Below are positions 36,062 through 44,331 of a stretch of 64,000 nucleotides of DNA, one piece after another (the stretch's first letter is position 1; each line of letters starts with the position of its first letter). Location: NCBI RefSeq assembly GCF_000017165.1, contig NC_009634.1, forward strand, positions 124,001-188,000, given 5' to 3'. Both the position numbers and the translations under genes were made by a program. The notes below the pieces were generated by a model. It ran no database searches, had not been told where the DNA came from, and saw only the letters and a list, made by a program, of their open reading frames with translations. This stretch comes from Methanococcus vannielii SB (GTDB lineage: Archaea; AGJL01; Methanococci; Methanococcales; Methanococcaceae).

Positions 36062-36816
36062 TTTAAACCTCTTATTAATAATAATTTAACTTTTTACCAT
36101 TAGTTTGATTTTAAGATGCATTCTTTATATTAATATTCATTTGCGTAATACGTTAAAATAGAAAGATTTATATATCTTAACTACGCTTAGTATATTTAAG
36201 CATACTTAAAAACATTAAGAATGCTTAAAGTAAATCCACCTAGAAAATACGCATCCAGTATAATTCTAAGGTATTAGACGAGTATTTACCTATTAAATAA
36301 AAATCGAACTGACACAATACTTTTAAATATGATATAAATATGATATAAGGCACTTGTACACCAATATGGATTAAATCTCTTTCAAATGACACGATATACC
36401 TCTTGAACACCACACTAAAAAATCTGGCATCATCTAGGAAATACATGGAAAAATCATAATATACGGATTTAAATATATTTCATACTCTTTTTGAACTATT
36501 TTTTAAATAGTCATCACCGTAACTTTTTTTAAAGGAATTTTTAAAGATTAAATATATTAAATTAACCTTTATTTTAAATCCAGAAAACTTAAATATTATA
36601 ATATATATAATTCAAAGCATCTTGAAAAAACATTTTTCAAGAATTATTAAAAATTTAATAAATTTATTAAAAACTATACTGCCGTATGAATAATGAATTT
36701 AATTTAACTATCAAGATACAACACCTTTTAAAACCTTATTAATTTTTTAATATCGAAAAATATTTTAAATATTTTTAATTTCTATAATAAAAAATAAATG
36801 TTTTATAGGGGACAAA
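36062..36816. other. Non-coding region of about 750 bp with several inverted repeats
   Basis: No convincing gene is present. A 15-bp inverted repeat with one mismatch (tttaagcatacttaa, 36195-36209, with 36215-36229, 5-nt loop) lies near a weak reading frame. A perfect 9-bp hairpin, CTTGAAAAA/TTTTTCAAG, lies at 36621-36641. ACTATCAAGATA at 36707-36718 matches 12 of 14 bases of the inverted repeat upstream of the dockerin-protein gene. Confidence 0.5.
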
Positions 36817-37125
36817 ATGGAAAAATATTTGGAATTAACTTTAGAAGACATTCGAAATATTATGATAGAAGTATATTCTAAAAATTGGAAAATTGATGAT
36901 ATAACAGAATATTCTGGCCCATTAACCCGTATAGACTATGAAGACTCTAAAAGAAAATACATTTACTTAGGAATAGGTGGAACGCCAGATAAAGTATGTT
37001 CAATATATAACCCAAATACAAATAAAATAAACGTGTTTTTAAAATCCGGCAAGCCTGTTGATACCATATATGATAATATGGATGTTAAAATTATCGATTT
37101 AGAAAAATATAATGAAATTATTTAG
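36817..37125 (+). CDS. Hypothetical protein, 102 residues
   Basis: ATG at 36817 follows GGGGAC. The product is soluble, with an N-terminal helix (LELTLEDIRNIMIEVYSKNW) and strands (YIYLGIGGTPDKVCSIYNP, NKINVFLKSGKPVDTIYD). I do not recognise the family. An ACTATCAAGATA element about 100 bases upstream resembles the site upstream of the tetrapyrrole-importer binding protein. Confidence 0.6.
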   Translation: MEKYLELTLEDIRNIMIEVYSKNWKIDDITEYSGPLTRIDYEDSKRKYIYLGIGGTPDKVCSIYNPNTNKINVFLKSGKPVDTIYDNMDVKIIDLEKYNEII

Positions 37126-37543
37126 TAACTTTTATTTTTAAATTAGTATTTTTAATAATACGTTTTAATTAAAAAGTTTTTACATATATAAAATTTATAA
37201 CCTAAGTCATTAATAAGTTTTTACATTTAAATCGTAGATTTTAAGTATATATACATGAAAATATATATTATAATTTGTGCCCATATCCCTTTCAAAGTAG
37301 CCAAGAAAAAGCCCCCCGAAATATATTCTGGCTAAAAAATAAGTTAATACCTCCTCGATAATAATTTTTTATAAGATCCTTTTAAAATATGCTTACAAAT
37401 AAAATAGATTATTTGGGCACAAATATTACTTTTAAAATTATTTAACATATTTATAACTTAATTAAATCCTGCATTTTTCATTAAATTGGTTATTTTATAT
37501 ATTTTATTTTATTTTATTTTAAAACAAATTAAGGTATCTAAAA
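37126..37543. other. Non-coding region containing a 152-bp element with 11-bp inverted ends
   Basis: ATTTGTGCCCA at 37273-37283 is repeated perfectly in inverse orientation, TGGGCACAAAT, at 37414-37424. Inside, TAGCCA (37298-37303) pairs with TGGCTA (37329-37334), and a rare GC tract (agccccccg) lies between them. The segment encodes no protein of note. It may be a structured RNA closed by the 11-bp helix or a small non-autonomous mobile element. Confidence 0.45.
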
Positions 37544-37648
37544 ATGGTTTTAAAATACTTAAGTTCAAAAGAAATACTTATAAAATTTGTTTTAATATCA
37601 TTACTAATCTGGATTTTGATAAGAGTAATTAGATACGTTACTAATTAA
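37544..37648 (+). CDS. Small single-helix membrane protein, 34 residues
   Basis: ATG at 37544 follows AAGGTAT. The product begins MVLKYLSSKEILIK, has one helix (FVLISLLIWILIRVI) and ends RYVTN. Positive residues lie on both sides of the helix. Short membrane proteins of this kind exist in methanogens but the family is not recognised. Its small size leaves room for chance. Confidence 0.4.
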   Translation: MVLKYLSSKEILIKFVLISLLIWILIRVIRYVTN

Positions 37649-37721
37649 ATATTATTGAAACATTTAGATTTAATAATGGAAGCTCTAAAAAATTAACTCG
37701 AAAAAAAGAATGCTTTTTAAA

Positions 37722-38987
37722 CTATTTTTTTGGTAAACTTATATAAAATGTACTTCCTTGATTAAGTTCACTTTCAACCCATATTTTTCCATTATGTGCT
37801 TTAATAATCCCCTTAGAAATTGGAAGCCCTAATCCAGCTCCTCCTTTTTTCCGCCTATTTGACGAATCAATTTGATAAAATCTATCAAATATCTTTTCAA
37901 ACTCGTTTTTTGAAATTCCTATCCCATTATCCTTAATACTTATTAGGATATCACTATTTAATCCTTCTTTTCCAGTAATTTCTACTTTTTCATTTTCAGG
38001 ACTAAATTTTATTGCATTTTCGGTAATGTTTGTAAAGACTTGATTTAACCTATCCTTATCTGCATCGATAGTGATATTAGGTATTTCAAGTGACAATTTG
38101 ATATGTTTTTTTAAAGCTATCGGTGCTAATTCACTTAAAACATGCTCTAATACGTCTTTAACATCTACTTTTTGAATATTCAATGTAAATGTATTTCTTT
38201 CTATTCTTGAAATGTCTAAAACGTCTGAAACTAGTCTTCCAAGCCTTATAACGTTTTCTAAAATCGTATTTAAACACATTTTTTGATTATTATTAAGTTT
38301 CCCCATGCTTTCATCATTTAATAATTCAGTGTAGCCTTTAATTGATGTTATCGGCGTTCTAATTTCGTGGGAAATTATTGCAGTAAATTCAGACTTTAAT
38401 CTATCTAACTCCTTTAATTCATCATAAGATTTTTTTAGTTTTTGTTCAGCAAGTTTTTGTTCAGTAATGTCTTGAAATGCCCCATATACGTTGACAATAT
38501 TTCTCTTACTGTTTTTTACTGCTTCGCCAGTTGTTCTAACCCATATTTTTTTCCCATTTTTAGTTATAAGTTCAACTTCAATGTCATATGGGGTACCATT
38601 TATTCCACAGTTAAAAAAAAGTTCTTTTGCTATATTTTGGTATTTTGTATCATAGCAATCTATTAACTCATCTATTAATGGTGAATAATTTTCCGGCATT
38701 TCAAAAATTAAAGCCGCCTGTTTAGATAGCGTAATTTTTTGTTCACCAATGTCTGCACTAAATCCTCCAAATTTTGCAGTTCTTCCAGCAATTTGTAATA
38801 GTGCTTCACTTTCCCTTAATTCTTTTTCAGAATCCTCTAAATCTTCTAAAATATTTAAAAGTGCAATGGATTTTTCTTCAAGGTACTTTAATTTTTCCTG
38901 TAACTGAGGATAGTAGCTTTTTTTAGCTGAACGTTCTCCTAATCCAATAATTTTATCTCGAAGTGATATTTCGTTATCAGAGTGCAT
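37722..38987 (-). CDS. PAS-domain sensor histidine kinase
   Basis: ATG at 38987 (421 residues) follows GGTGT; the frame is open to 39011. It has a coiled coil at about 20-60, a PAS domain with PAC motif (about 65-185, FSADIGEQKITLS, WVRTTGEAV, YGAFQDITEQ), phosphoacceptor helix IISHEIRTPITSIKGYTEL and ATPase motifs (NITENAIKFSPENE, GIGISKNEFEKIFDRFYQ, GGAGLGLPIS). There is no membrane segment, so it senses an internal signal. Its start overlaps the alcohol-dehydrogenase-like gene, the second gene of the operon. Confidence 0.92.
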   Translation of the reverse strand: MHSDNEISLRDKIIGLGERSAKKSYYPQLQEKLKYLEEKSIALLNILEDLEDSEKELRESEALLQIAGRTAKFGGFSADIGEQKITLSKQAALIFEMPENYSPLIDELIDCYDTKYQNIAKELFFNCGINGTPYDIEVELITKNGKKIWVRTTGEAVKNSKRNIVNVYGAFQDITEQKLAEQKLKKSYDELKELDRLKSEFTAIISHEIRTPITSIKGYTELLNDESMGKLNNNQKMCLNTILENVIRLGRLVSDVLDISRIERNTFTLNIQKVDVKDVLEHVLSELAPIALKKHIKLSLEIPNITIDADKDRLNQVFTNITENAIKFSPENEKVEITGKEGLNSDILISIKDNGIGISKNEFEKIFDRFYQIDSSNRRKKGGAGLGLPISKGIIKAHNGKIWVESELNQGSTFYISLPKK

Positions 38988-40140
38988 TTTTATACACCAT
39001 TTCAATATCATTTAAAGTAGCAGTTCTAGGATTAGTTACAATACACGGGTCATTAAAGGCATTTATTGAAAGTGATGGAATTTCCTTTTTAGTAACCCCT
39101 AAAGTTCCAATTGTGCCGGTAATTCCAATAGATTTTCTTAAATCTGATAAAAAGGATACTATTTTATATTTACACTCTTCATCCGAGTAATTTTCAAGAT
39201 TTAATCCAAAAATATTTCCAATATCCTTGTATTTTTCGGTTGCATAGTAATAATTAAAGTCAACTACATGTTCAAGAAGAAGAGAATTACAAATTCCATG
39301 GGGTAAATCCAGTAAACCGCCAAGGCTATGGGCCATTGCATGTGTAAGCCCTAAACTTGCATTTGAAAAGGCAATTCCTGCATATAAACTTCCAAGCATC
39401 ATGTTACTACGATATTCCAAATTTTCAGGGTCTTTTATTGCAGGCATTATATTATTTACAATTAAAGGCATTGCAGCTAATGCATGTAAATCAGTAATAC
39501 TTGAACTTGCATTAGATACATAAGCTTCAACAGCGTGTGAAAGTGCATCCATTCCAGTTGCGGCAGTTAATCTTTCAGTCATTGTAATTGTTGTTTTAGG
39601 GTCAATTATAGAAACATCTGAAACTACAGATTTACTTATAATTGCAAGTTTTACATTTTTAGAATTGTCATTCAATATTGCAAACTGAGAAACGTCTGCT
39701 GATGATCCTGATGTAGTAGGGATACAGATTAAAGGGGGCCCAGGAATATCTACTTCATCTACCCCGATAAATTCAAGCGGGTTTTTTTTATTAGTATATG
39801 TTATTCCTATGGTTTTTGCACAATCAATCGGACTTCCGCCCCCTACGGCAATTATTATATCGCAATTGTTTTTTTCGTAAACACTGGCACCCTTTTCAAC
39901 TTCATAAATCCTTGGGTTTTCTGAAACATCGCTAAAGATTATATAACTAATTTTTTCCGACTCTAAAGATAACGTTACATTTTTTAAAATTCCTGCCTTT
40001 AAAACGCCTAAATCCGTTACAATAAGGGCTTTTTTTGCACCAAAATTTTTAGCGTAGTGCCCAACTAAAGATATTGCACCAATTCCATACACAAATTCAG
40101 GTATAACTATTTTTCGTAAGAAATTATAGGATTTTTTCAT
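38977..40140 (-). CDS. ercA: ErcA-like iron-containing alcohol dehydrogenase homologue
   Basis: The 387-residue protein is an iron-type alcohol dehydrogenase: nucleotide motif VGGGSPIDCAKTIG, ICIPTTSGSSADVSQFAI, and metal ligands around TGMDALSHAVEAYVSNA and GLTHAMAHSLGGLLDLPHG. The closest match I know is ErcA of Pseudomonas, a dehydrogenase-like regulator linked to ErcS kinases. It overlaps the PAS gene upstream by 17 bases and the kinase gene downstream by 11 bases. Placement between two signalling genes favours a regulatory or sensing role; true alcohol oxidation is the alternative. Confidence 0.88.
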   Translation of the reverse strand: MKKSYNFLRKIVIPEFVYGIGAISLVGHYAKNFGAKKALIVTDLGVLKAGILKNVTLSLESEKISYIIFSDVSENPRIYEVEKGASVYEKNNCDIIIAVGGGSPIDCAKTIGITYTNKKNPLEFIGVDEVDIPGPPLICIPTTSGSSADVSQFAILNDNSKNVKLAIISKSVVSDVSIIDPKTTITMTERLTAATGMDALSHAVEAYVSNASSSITDLHALAAMPLIVNNIMPAIKDPENLEYRSNMMLGSLYAGIAFSNASLGLTHAMAHSLGGLLDLPHGICNSLLLEHVVDFNYYYATEKYKDIGNIFGLNLENYSDEECKYKIVSFLSDLRKSIGITGTIGTLGVTKKEIPSLSINAFNDPCIVTNPRTATLNDIEMVYKNAL

Positions 40141-41425
40141 TAAAACCAGCCTCTTTTAATTTCTTTTCAAGTTTACTGATTTTTTCTTTTAATTCAATCA
40201 TTTTTAATTCCCTTTCTATAACTACCCTTTCAAATCTTTCTAATTCTTCATTTCTTTTTTTAAGGGATTCTTCAGCAAGTTTTTTTTCAGTTACATCTAC
40301 AAAACTAACTGCAATACTGTTTTCAAGTGTTTGAAATGCTCTGACATCAAAATATCTTAATATATCATTAACATAGTATGATATTTGAAAAGTCTGATTC
40401 CCAAGTTCTTTTTTTGCTATTTTTTTATAAAGTTCTGGAACAAACGTATCTTTAAGTCCCGGAAATGCTTCTTCAATGGTTTTTTCAACTAATTCGTCAT
40501 GATCAAGTGCTAAAATTTTATCGGCTGCTGGATTTGCACACGTAAAAATGAGTTCATCCCCAATAAGGCGGTATAAATAAAACCCATTTGGAGAAGACTG
40601 AATAATACTTTTAAATTTTGTTTCATTTTCTTTAACTGCTTTTTCCATTTCTTTTCTGCTAGTGATATCCCTAATAAGTGCAAATACATTATTGTGACCC
40701 ATAGAAATTATCCTAGCTTCATAAAAATGAGTTTTAGAATTTAGTTCAAGACTGTATTCGACAGTTTGGATTGAATTTTCATTAATGCACTTTTCAATTG
40801 AATCAATTACATTTTTAGCATCATTAACAGGTAATACATCCCTAATATTTTTTCCAATTACTCTACTTTTTGGCATTGGAAGTTCGTGGTTTTCTGACGA
40901 TATTATATCTAAATAGTCGCCATTTTTATTTGACATAATAATTAAATCAGGTATTAGTTCAACAATTTTACGTGAATACTTTTCACTTTTTTTAAGAGAT
41001 TTTTCTGTGCCTTTAATACCTGTAATATCAGTAATAAATCCTTCTATTCCAATAAATTTTTTATTTTCTGAAAATATGCCTTGACTATTTTCTAAAACCC
41101 ATTTCATAGTACCATCTTTACAGATAACCCTATATTCTAATGTTAATTTTTTATTTGGCTCTAAATTTTTATTAATGGTATCTCGAACAAAATTTCTGTC
41201 CTCAGGATGGATTAAAGACCCAAATGAAATTTTTTTGGTTAATTCTTCAGGTTCATAACCTAAAAGTTCAAAACATCCCCTACTTACAAAATCCATGGTC
41301 CACTCAGGGTCATTTTTACACCAAAAGACCATTCCGGGTAAATTTTCAATAATTAATTCTAATTTACAGGAGTAATTCTTTAATTTTGAGATACACTCGC
41401 TTGAAATAGGTTCTACTTTTTTCAT
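40124..41425 (-). CDS. Multi-PAS signalling protein without kinase domain
   Basis: The 433-residue protein has three PAS domains: about 20-140 (LPGMVFWCKNDPEWTMDFVS, FITDITGIKG), 150-265 (IPDLIIMSNKNGDYLDII, FALIRDITSRKE) and 270-385 (SSPNGFYLYRLIGDELIF, VSFVDVTEKK), then a coiled coil (IERELKMIELKEKISKLEKK). It lacks histidine-kinase motifs, so it probably passes its signal to the kinase at the end of the same operon. ATG at 41425 is followed by the ErcA-like gene with a 17-base overlap. Cytoplasmic. Confidence 0.85.
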   Translation of the reverse strand: MKKVEPISSECISKLKNYSCKLELIIENLPGMVFWCKNDPEWTMDFVSRGCFELLGYEPEELTKKISFGSLIHPEDRNFVRDTINKNLEPNKKLTLEYRVICKDGTMKWVLENSQGIFSENKKFIGIEGFITDITGIKGTEKSLKKSEKYSRKIVELIPDLIIMSNKNGDYLDIISSENHELPMPKSRVIGKNIRDVLPVNDAKNVIDSIEKCINENSIQTVEYSLELNSKTHFYEARIISMGHNNVFALIRDITSRKEMEKAVKENETKFKSIIQSSPNGFYLYRLIGDELIFTCANPAADKILALDHDELVEKTIEEAFPGLKDTFVPELYKKIAKKELGNQTFQISYYVNDILRYFDVRAFQTLENSIAVSFVDVTEKKLAEESLKKRNEELERFERVVIERELKMIELKEKISKLEKKLKEAGFNEKIL

Positions 41426-41608
41426 AAAAATGCCTTTTTCTGGAGGGGGTAAAAATTAGTTTTAACAGTCAGCTGTTTTAATACAATATACTAATAATAA
41501 TGCACTACTAAAATTAATAATTTTCCAGAATTTTTACAATTATCCAATTAAAAGTATTCTGATAACTAATACTCCTTATTAAAAAATTAAAAATAGAATA
41601 CTGTATTT

Positions 41609-42319
41609 TTAATCTAAACCCCACTTTTTTCTAAAATTTAATTTTTGTTCTTTAGTCATCCAGTGGCTTCCATCACAATACGGTTTATTTTCAGATTTTC
41701 CACAGCGACAAAGTGTTATTCGGTTTCTGATTTCGTAAATTTGCCCATCATAAGATTCAATAGGAATTTTACCTCTAACCCATATTGGCCCTTGACACTT
41801 TTTTTGACTATCCTGTATTAAAACTATGGAGGGTTCAAATTCTTTTTCAAAGGGATTTCCTGTTTTTTTATCCCATAAAACAAGCCTTCCAGAAGGGCAA
41901 ATAGTAGCTTCTTCAATTGCAATTTGTTTAGCTTTTTGGTCGTTAGAACATTCGATAAGTTTTCTAATTCCTCCAGCCCGATTACAAAACCTTGAATGGT
42001 CACAAAATTCATGTGCATCGGTTAATTTTAATTCTGGGCCTTCAAAAATTTCAGCCTGTTTTAGATATGGTTCTTTACTTGCAGTTTCAGTACCATCAAA
42101 ACCTATTTTGACATGCGTACCATCACAATAAGGCATATTTTTTGATTTTCCACAGCGACAAAGTGAATATGTTTCTTTAATTGGATATTCCTTTTCATAA
42201 TCTAAATTTTTTGCATGATTATCTTCATCAGTTACAATTACCTGCTGATATAAAGGTATACTCCCTGTTACAATATACGGCCCATTTTTAATTATTTTAA
42301 TTTTTTTTTCTAAAGACAT
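41609..42319 (-). CDS. CDGSH iron-sulfur protein with extra Fer4_19-type domain
   Basis: ATG at 42319 (236 residues) lies eight bases after GGGAAG; the frame is open to 42328. It contains two CDGSH-type sites, CRCGKSKNMPYCDGTH (near residue 56) and CRCGKSENKPYCDGSH (near 204), each binding a 2Fe-2S cluster by three Cys and one His. Between them is a divergent single-cluster domain (HEFCDHSRFCNRAGG, CSNDQ, ATICPSGRL). Proteins of this design are common redox proteins of unknown function. Divergent from the FmdE-like gene. Confidence 0.9.
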   Translation of the reverse strand: MSLEKKIKIIKNGPYIVTGSIPLYQQVIVTDEDNHAKNLDYEKEYPIKETYSLCRCGKSKNMPYCDGTHVKIGFDGTETASKEPYLKQAEIFEGPELKLTDAHEFCDHSRFCNRAGGIRKLIECSNDQKAKQIAIEEATICPSGRLVLWDKKTGNPFEKEFEPSIVLIQDSQKKCQGPIWVRGKIPIESYDGQIYEIRNRITLCRCGKSENKPYCDGSHWMTKEQKLNFRKKWGLD

Positions 42320-42627
42320 TTTTAACACTTCCCATTTTAAATTTTAAGTTTAAATCCATTTTATCGTTATTACCTTATTTTCTAATTATCTCTATTATAT
42401 TTATTATCTCTATTATATTTATTATCGCTATTATTTTTATTATCTTTATTATCTTATTTTTTAAAATAGTAAAATCAATAAAAATTCCCATATTGATTAT
42501 TTTATTTTTGTAATTTTATTGATGAAAAATAACTAATGGTTAATAACAAATTATAAAAAGTAATATCTCATATAACAGTATTACTTATTAAATAGAATGT
42601 CAAAAAGAGATTATCTTTGGTGAAACT
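42320..42627. other. Intergenic region with an 18-bp tandem repeat
   Basis: Four 18-bp units lie at 42385-42402, 42403-42420, 42421-42438 and 42439-42456. Units one and two are identical (attatctctattatattt); three and four diverge. The rest of the gap is AT-rich promoter sequence for the divergent CDGSH and FmdE-like genes. GGTGA precedes the FmdE-like start. Confidence 0.8.
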
Positions 42628-43206
42628 ATGGACGCATATAATAAAGTAGTTGAATTTCATGGTCATGAATGCCCAGGCGTTACAATAGGATACAGGGTTT
42701 CAAAATATGTAGAAGAACATTTTGAACGGTCTGAAGACGAACAATTAGTTGCAATAGTTGAAAATAATTCATGTAGTGTTGATGCAGTTCAATTCATGCT
42801 TGGATGCACTTTTGGAAAAGGAAATTTAAAATTTAAGGACAATGGAAAACATGTTTACACGTTTTATTCAAGAGAAAATCCTGAAAAAGCACTTAGAATT
42901 TACTTAAAGTATGAATCATTTAAACCAATTCAAGAATTAAATAAAAAATACAACGAAGGAACGCTAACAAAGGAAGAAGAAGTGGAAATGTTTGAAAGAA
43001 GAAAAGAAGCAACTAAAAACATGCTTTCACTTCCTGATGAAGAATTGTTTGATGTAAAATGGGTTGAAATAAAAGAACCTAAAAAAGCAAGACTTTATCC
43101 TTCAATAAAATGTCAAAACTGTGGCGAATCATTCATGGAAATTAAAGGAAGAACAATTGACGATAAAATTGTATGTAAGGACTGTTTTGAAAAATTAGTC
43201 CATTAA
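42628..43206 (+). CDS. FmdE-family (formylmethanofuran dehydrogenase subunit E-like) protein
   Basis: The 192-residue protein has the FmdE signature VVEFHGHECPGVTIGYRVS at the start, NNSCSVDAVQFMLGCTFGKGNL with conserved cysteines, and a C-terminal zinc finger (CQNCGESFMEIKGR, IVCKDC). FmdE proteins accompany molybdenum formylmethanofuran dehydrogenase in methanogens, but members also occur apart from it. No other fmd gene is nearby, so its partner is unknown. ATG at 42628 follows GGTGA. Confidence 0.9.
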   Translation: MDAYNKVVEFHGHECPGVTIGYRVSKYVEEHFERSEDEQLVAIVENNSCSVDAVQFMLGCTFGKGNLKFKDNGKHVYTFYSRENPEKALRIYLKYESFKPIQELNKKYNEGTLTKEEEVEMFERRKEATKNMLSLPDEELFDVKWVEIKEPKKARLYPSIKCQNCGESFMEIKGRTIDDKIVCKDCFEKLVH

Positions 43207-43351
43207 ATTAATTTATTTTAAGATTTTTTAAATATTATTTTTAAATAATACTATTTTTATTTTAATACTATTTAATTTTCAAAATTTTTAAATAAATGTA
43301 TTTAATATTATTTTTAAGTAATACCTAACTAAAAAAAGGAAAAAATAAGGA

Positions 43352-44071
43352 TTATTCTGAATTTAAGTATTCATAAGTAAATGCAGCAAAAATTGCTCCA
43401 AGAATGGGGCCTATTATATATATTGGGAAAAATTCCCAGAGATTTAATCCATAAATGCTGTTAATTAAATAAGGCCCAAAAGTCCTTGCAGGGTTTAGCG
43501 ATGATCCAGCAATATTTCCAGTTGTAACAATTATTGCACCAACCGTTAAACCTATTACTATGCCTGCAAATCCATTAGGTGCACGTTTATCTACGGCAAC
43601 GCCCATTATTGTAAACATTAAAAGGAACGTCCCGATAAATTCTGCAAGTATTGCTTGGGTATAGCTAATCCCTACAAAAGGTGCAGTAGCCCCAAGTCCT
43701 CCAATTGTTACTGCATCAAGTCCGATACAAGAGAAGAATAGTACGGAACCAATTGAAGCACCTATTAACTGCGCTAAAATATATGGAATAACTTCTTTTG
43801 TAGGAAATTTTTTAATAGACCAAAGTGCAATTGTTACGGCAGGATTTATATGTGCACCAGAAATTCTTCCAATAGAATAAATTACTGCAGCAATAGACAT
43901 TGCAAATGCAAACCCAATTGAAAACCAATCTCCCAATCCACCTAAAAGACCAATTCCAGGACTTCCTGCACTATTTGCAATTAATAGAGTAATTACTGCG
44001 GCACCGGGCCCAAAAAATACTAAAATTAGCGTTCCAAGTGCTTCAGCAATCGCTCTTTTTAGCAAGCTCAT
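43352..44071 (-). CDS. aqpM: Aquaporin/glycerol facilitator (AqpM type)
   Basis: The 239-residue membrane protein has six helices and two NPA boxes, SGAHINPAVTIA and GSSLNPARTFGP. It matches archaeal AqpM, a channel for water and small neutral molecules such as glycerol or H2S. The extended loop after helix one (ANSAGSPGIGLLGGLGDWF) is typical of AqpM. ATG at 44071 overlaps the DUF2180 stop by four bases; the gene ends a three-gene operon. Confidence 0.92.
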   Translation of the reverse strand: MSLLKRAIAEALGTLILVFFGPGAAVITLLIANSAGSPGIGLLGGLGDWFSIGFAFAMSIAAVIYSIGRISGAHINPAVTIALWSIKKFPTKEVIPYILAQLIGASIGSVLFFSCIGLDAVTIGGLGATAPFVGISYTQAILAEFIGTFLLMFTIMGVAVDKRAPNGFAGIVIGLTVGAIIVTTGNIAGSSLNPARTFGPYLINSIYGLNLWEFFPIYIIGPILGAIFAAFTYEYLNSE

Positions 44072-44283
44072 TTTTTACCCTCTTTATAAGCTTCATGGCA
44101 CGGAATACATAGCATTCTTGGAATTTTATTTTTTAATTTTTTAGATGGAAAAGGGTATCCTCCTTCCCATAAATCTACTTCTTCACGTACTACGTGGTCA
44201 ATACATACTCCCATTCCACAAACAATACATGATGCAACAGCATCAGTATCTTTTCCCTGTAGTTTACAAAGATAACATTTCAT
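44068..44283 (-). CDS. DUF2180-type cysteine-rich small protein
   Basis: The 71-residue protein has CYLCKLQG, CIVCGMGVCIDHV and MLCIPCHEAY, so two zinc sites are likely (B-box/FYVE-like spacing). It matches the archaeal DUF2180 family, of unknown function. It lies between DUF2193 and aqpM on the minus strand and overlaps aqpM by four bases. Confidence 0.82.
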   Translation of the reverse strand: MKCYLCKLQGKDTDAVASCIVCGMGVCIDHVVREEVDLWEGGYPFPSKKLKNKIPRMLCIPCHEAYKEGKK

Positions 44284-44331
44284 TTTATAACCCCTTGAAA
44301 AAATTTTAAAAAAATTTTAAAAACGGCTTAA

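Noticed and set aside
36240-36446. 68-codon minus-strand frame
   Set aside because: No ribosome binding site, no recognisable motif and composition like random AT-rich sequence; it adjoins an inverted repeat.
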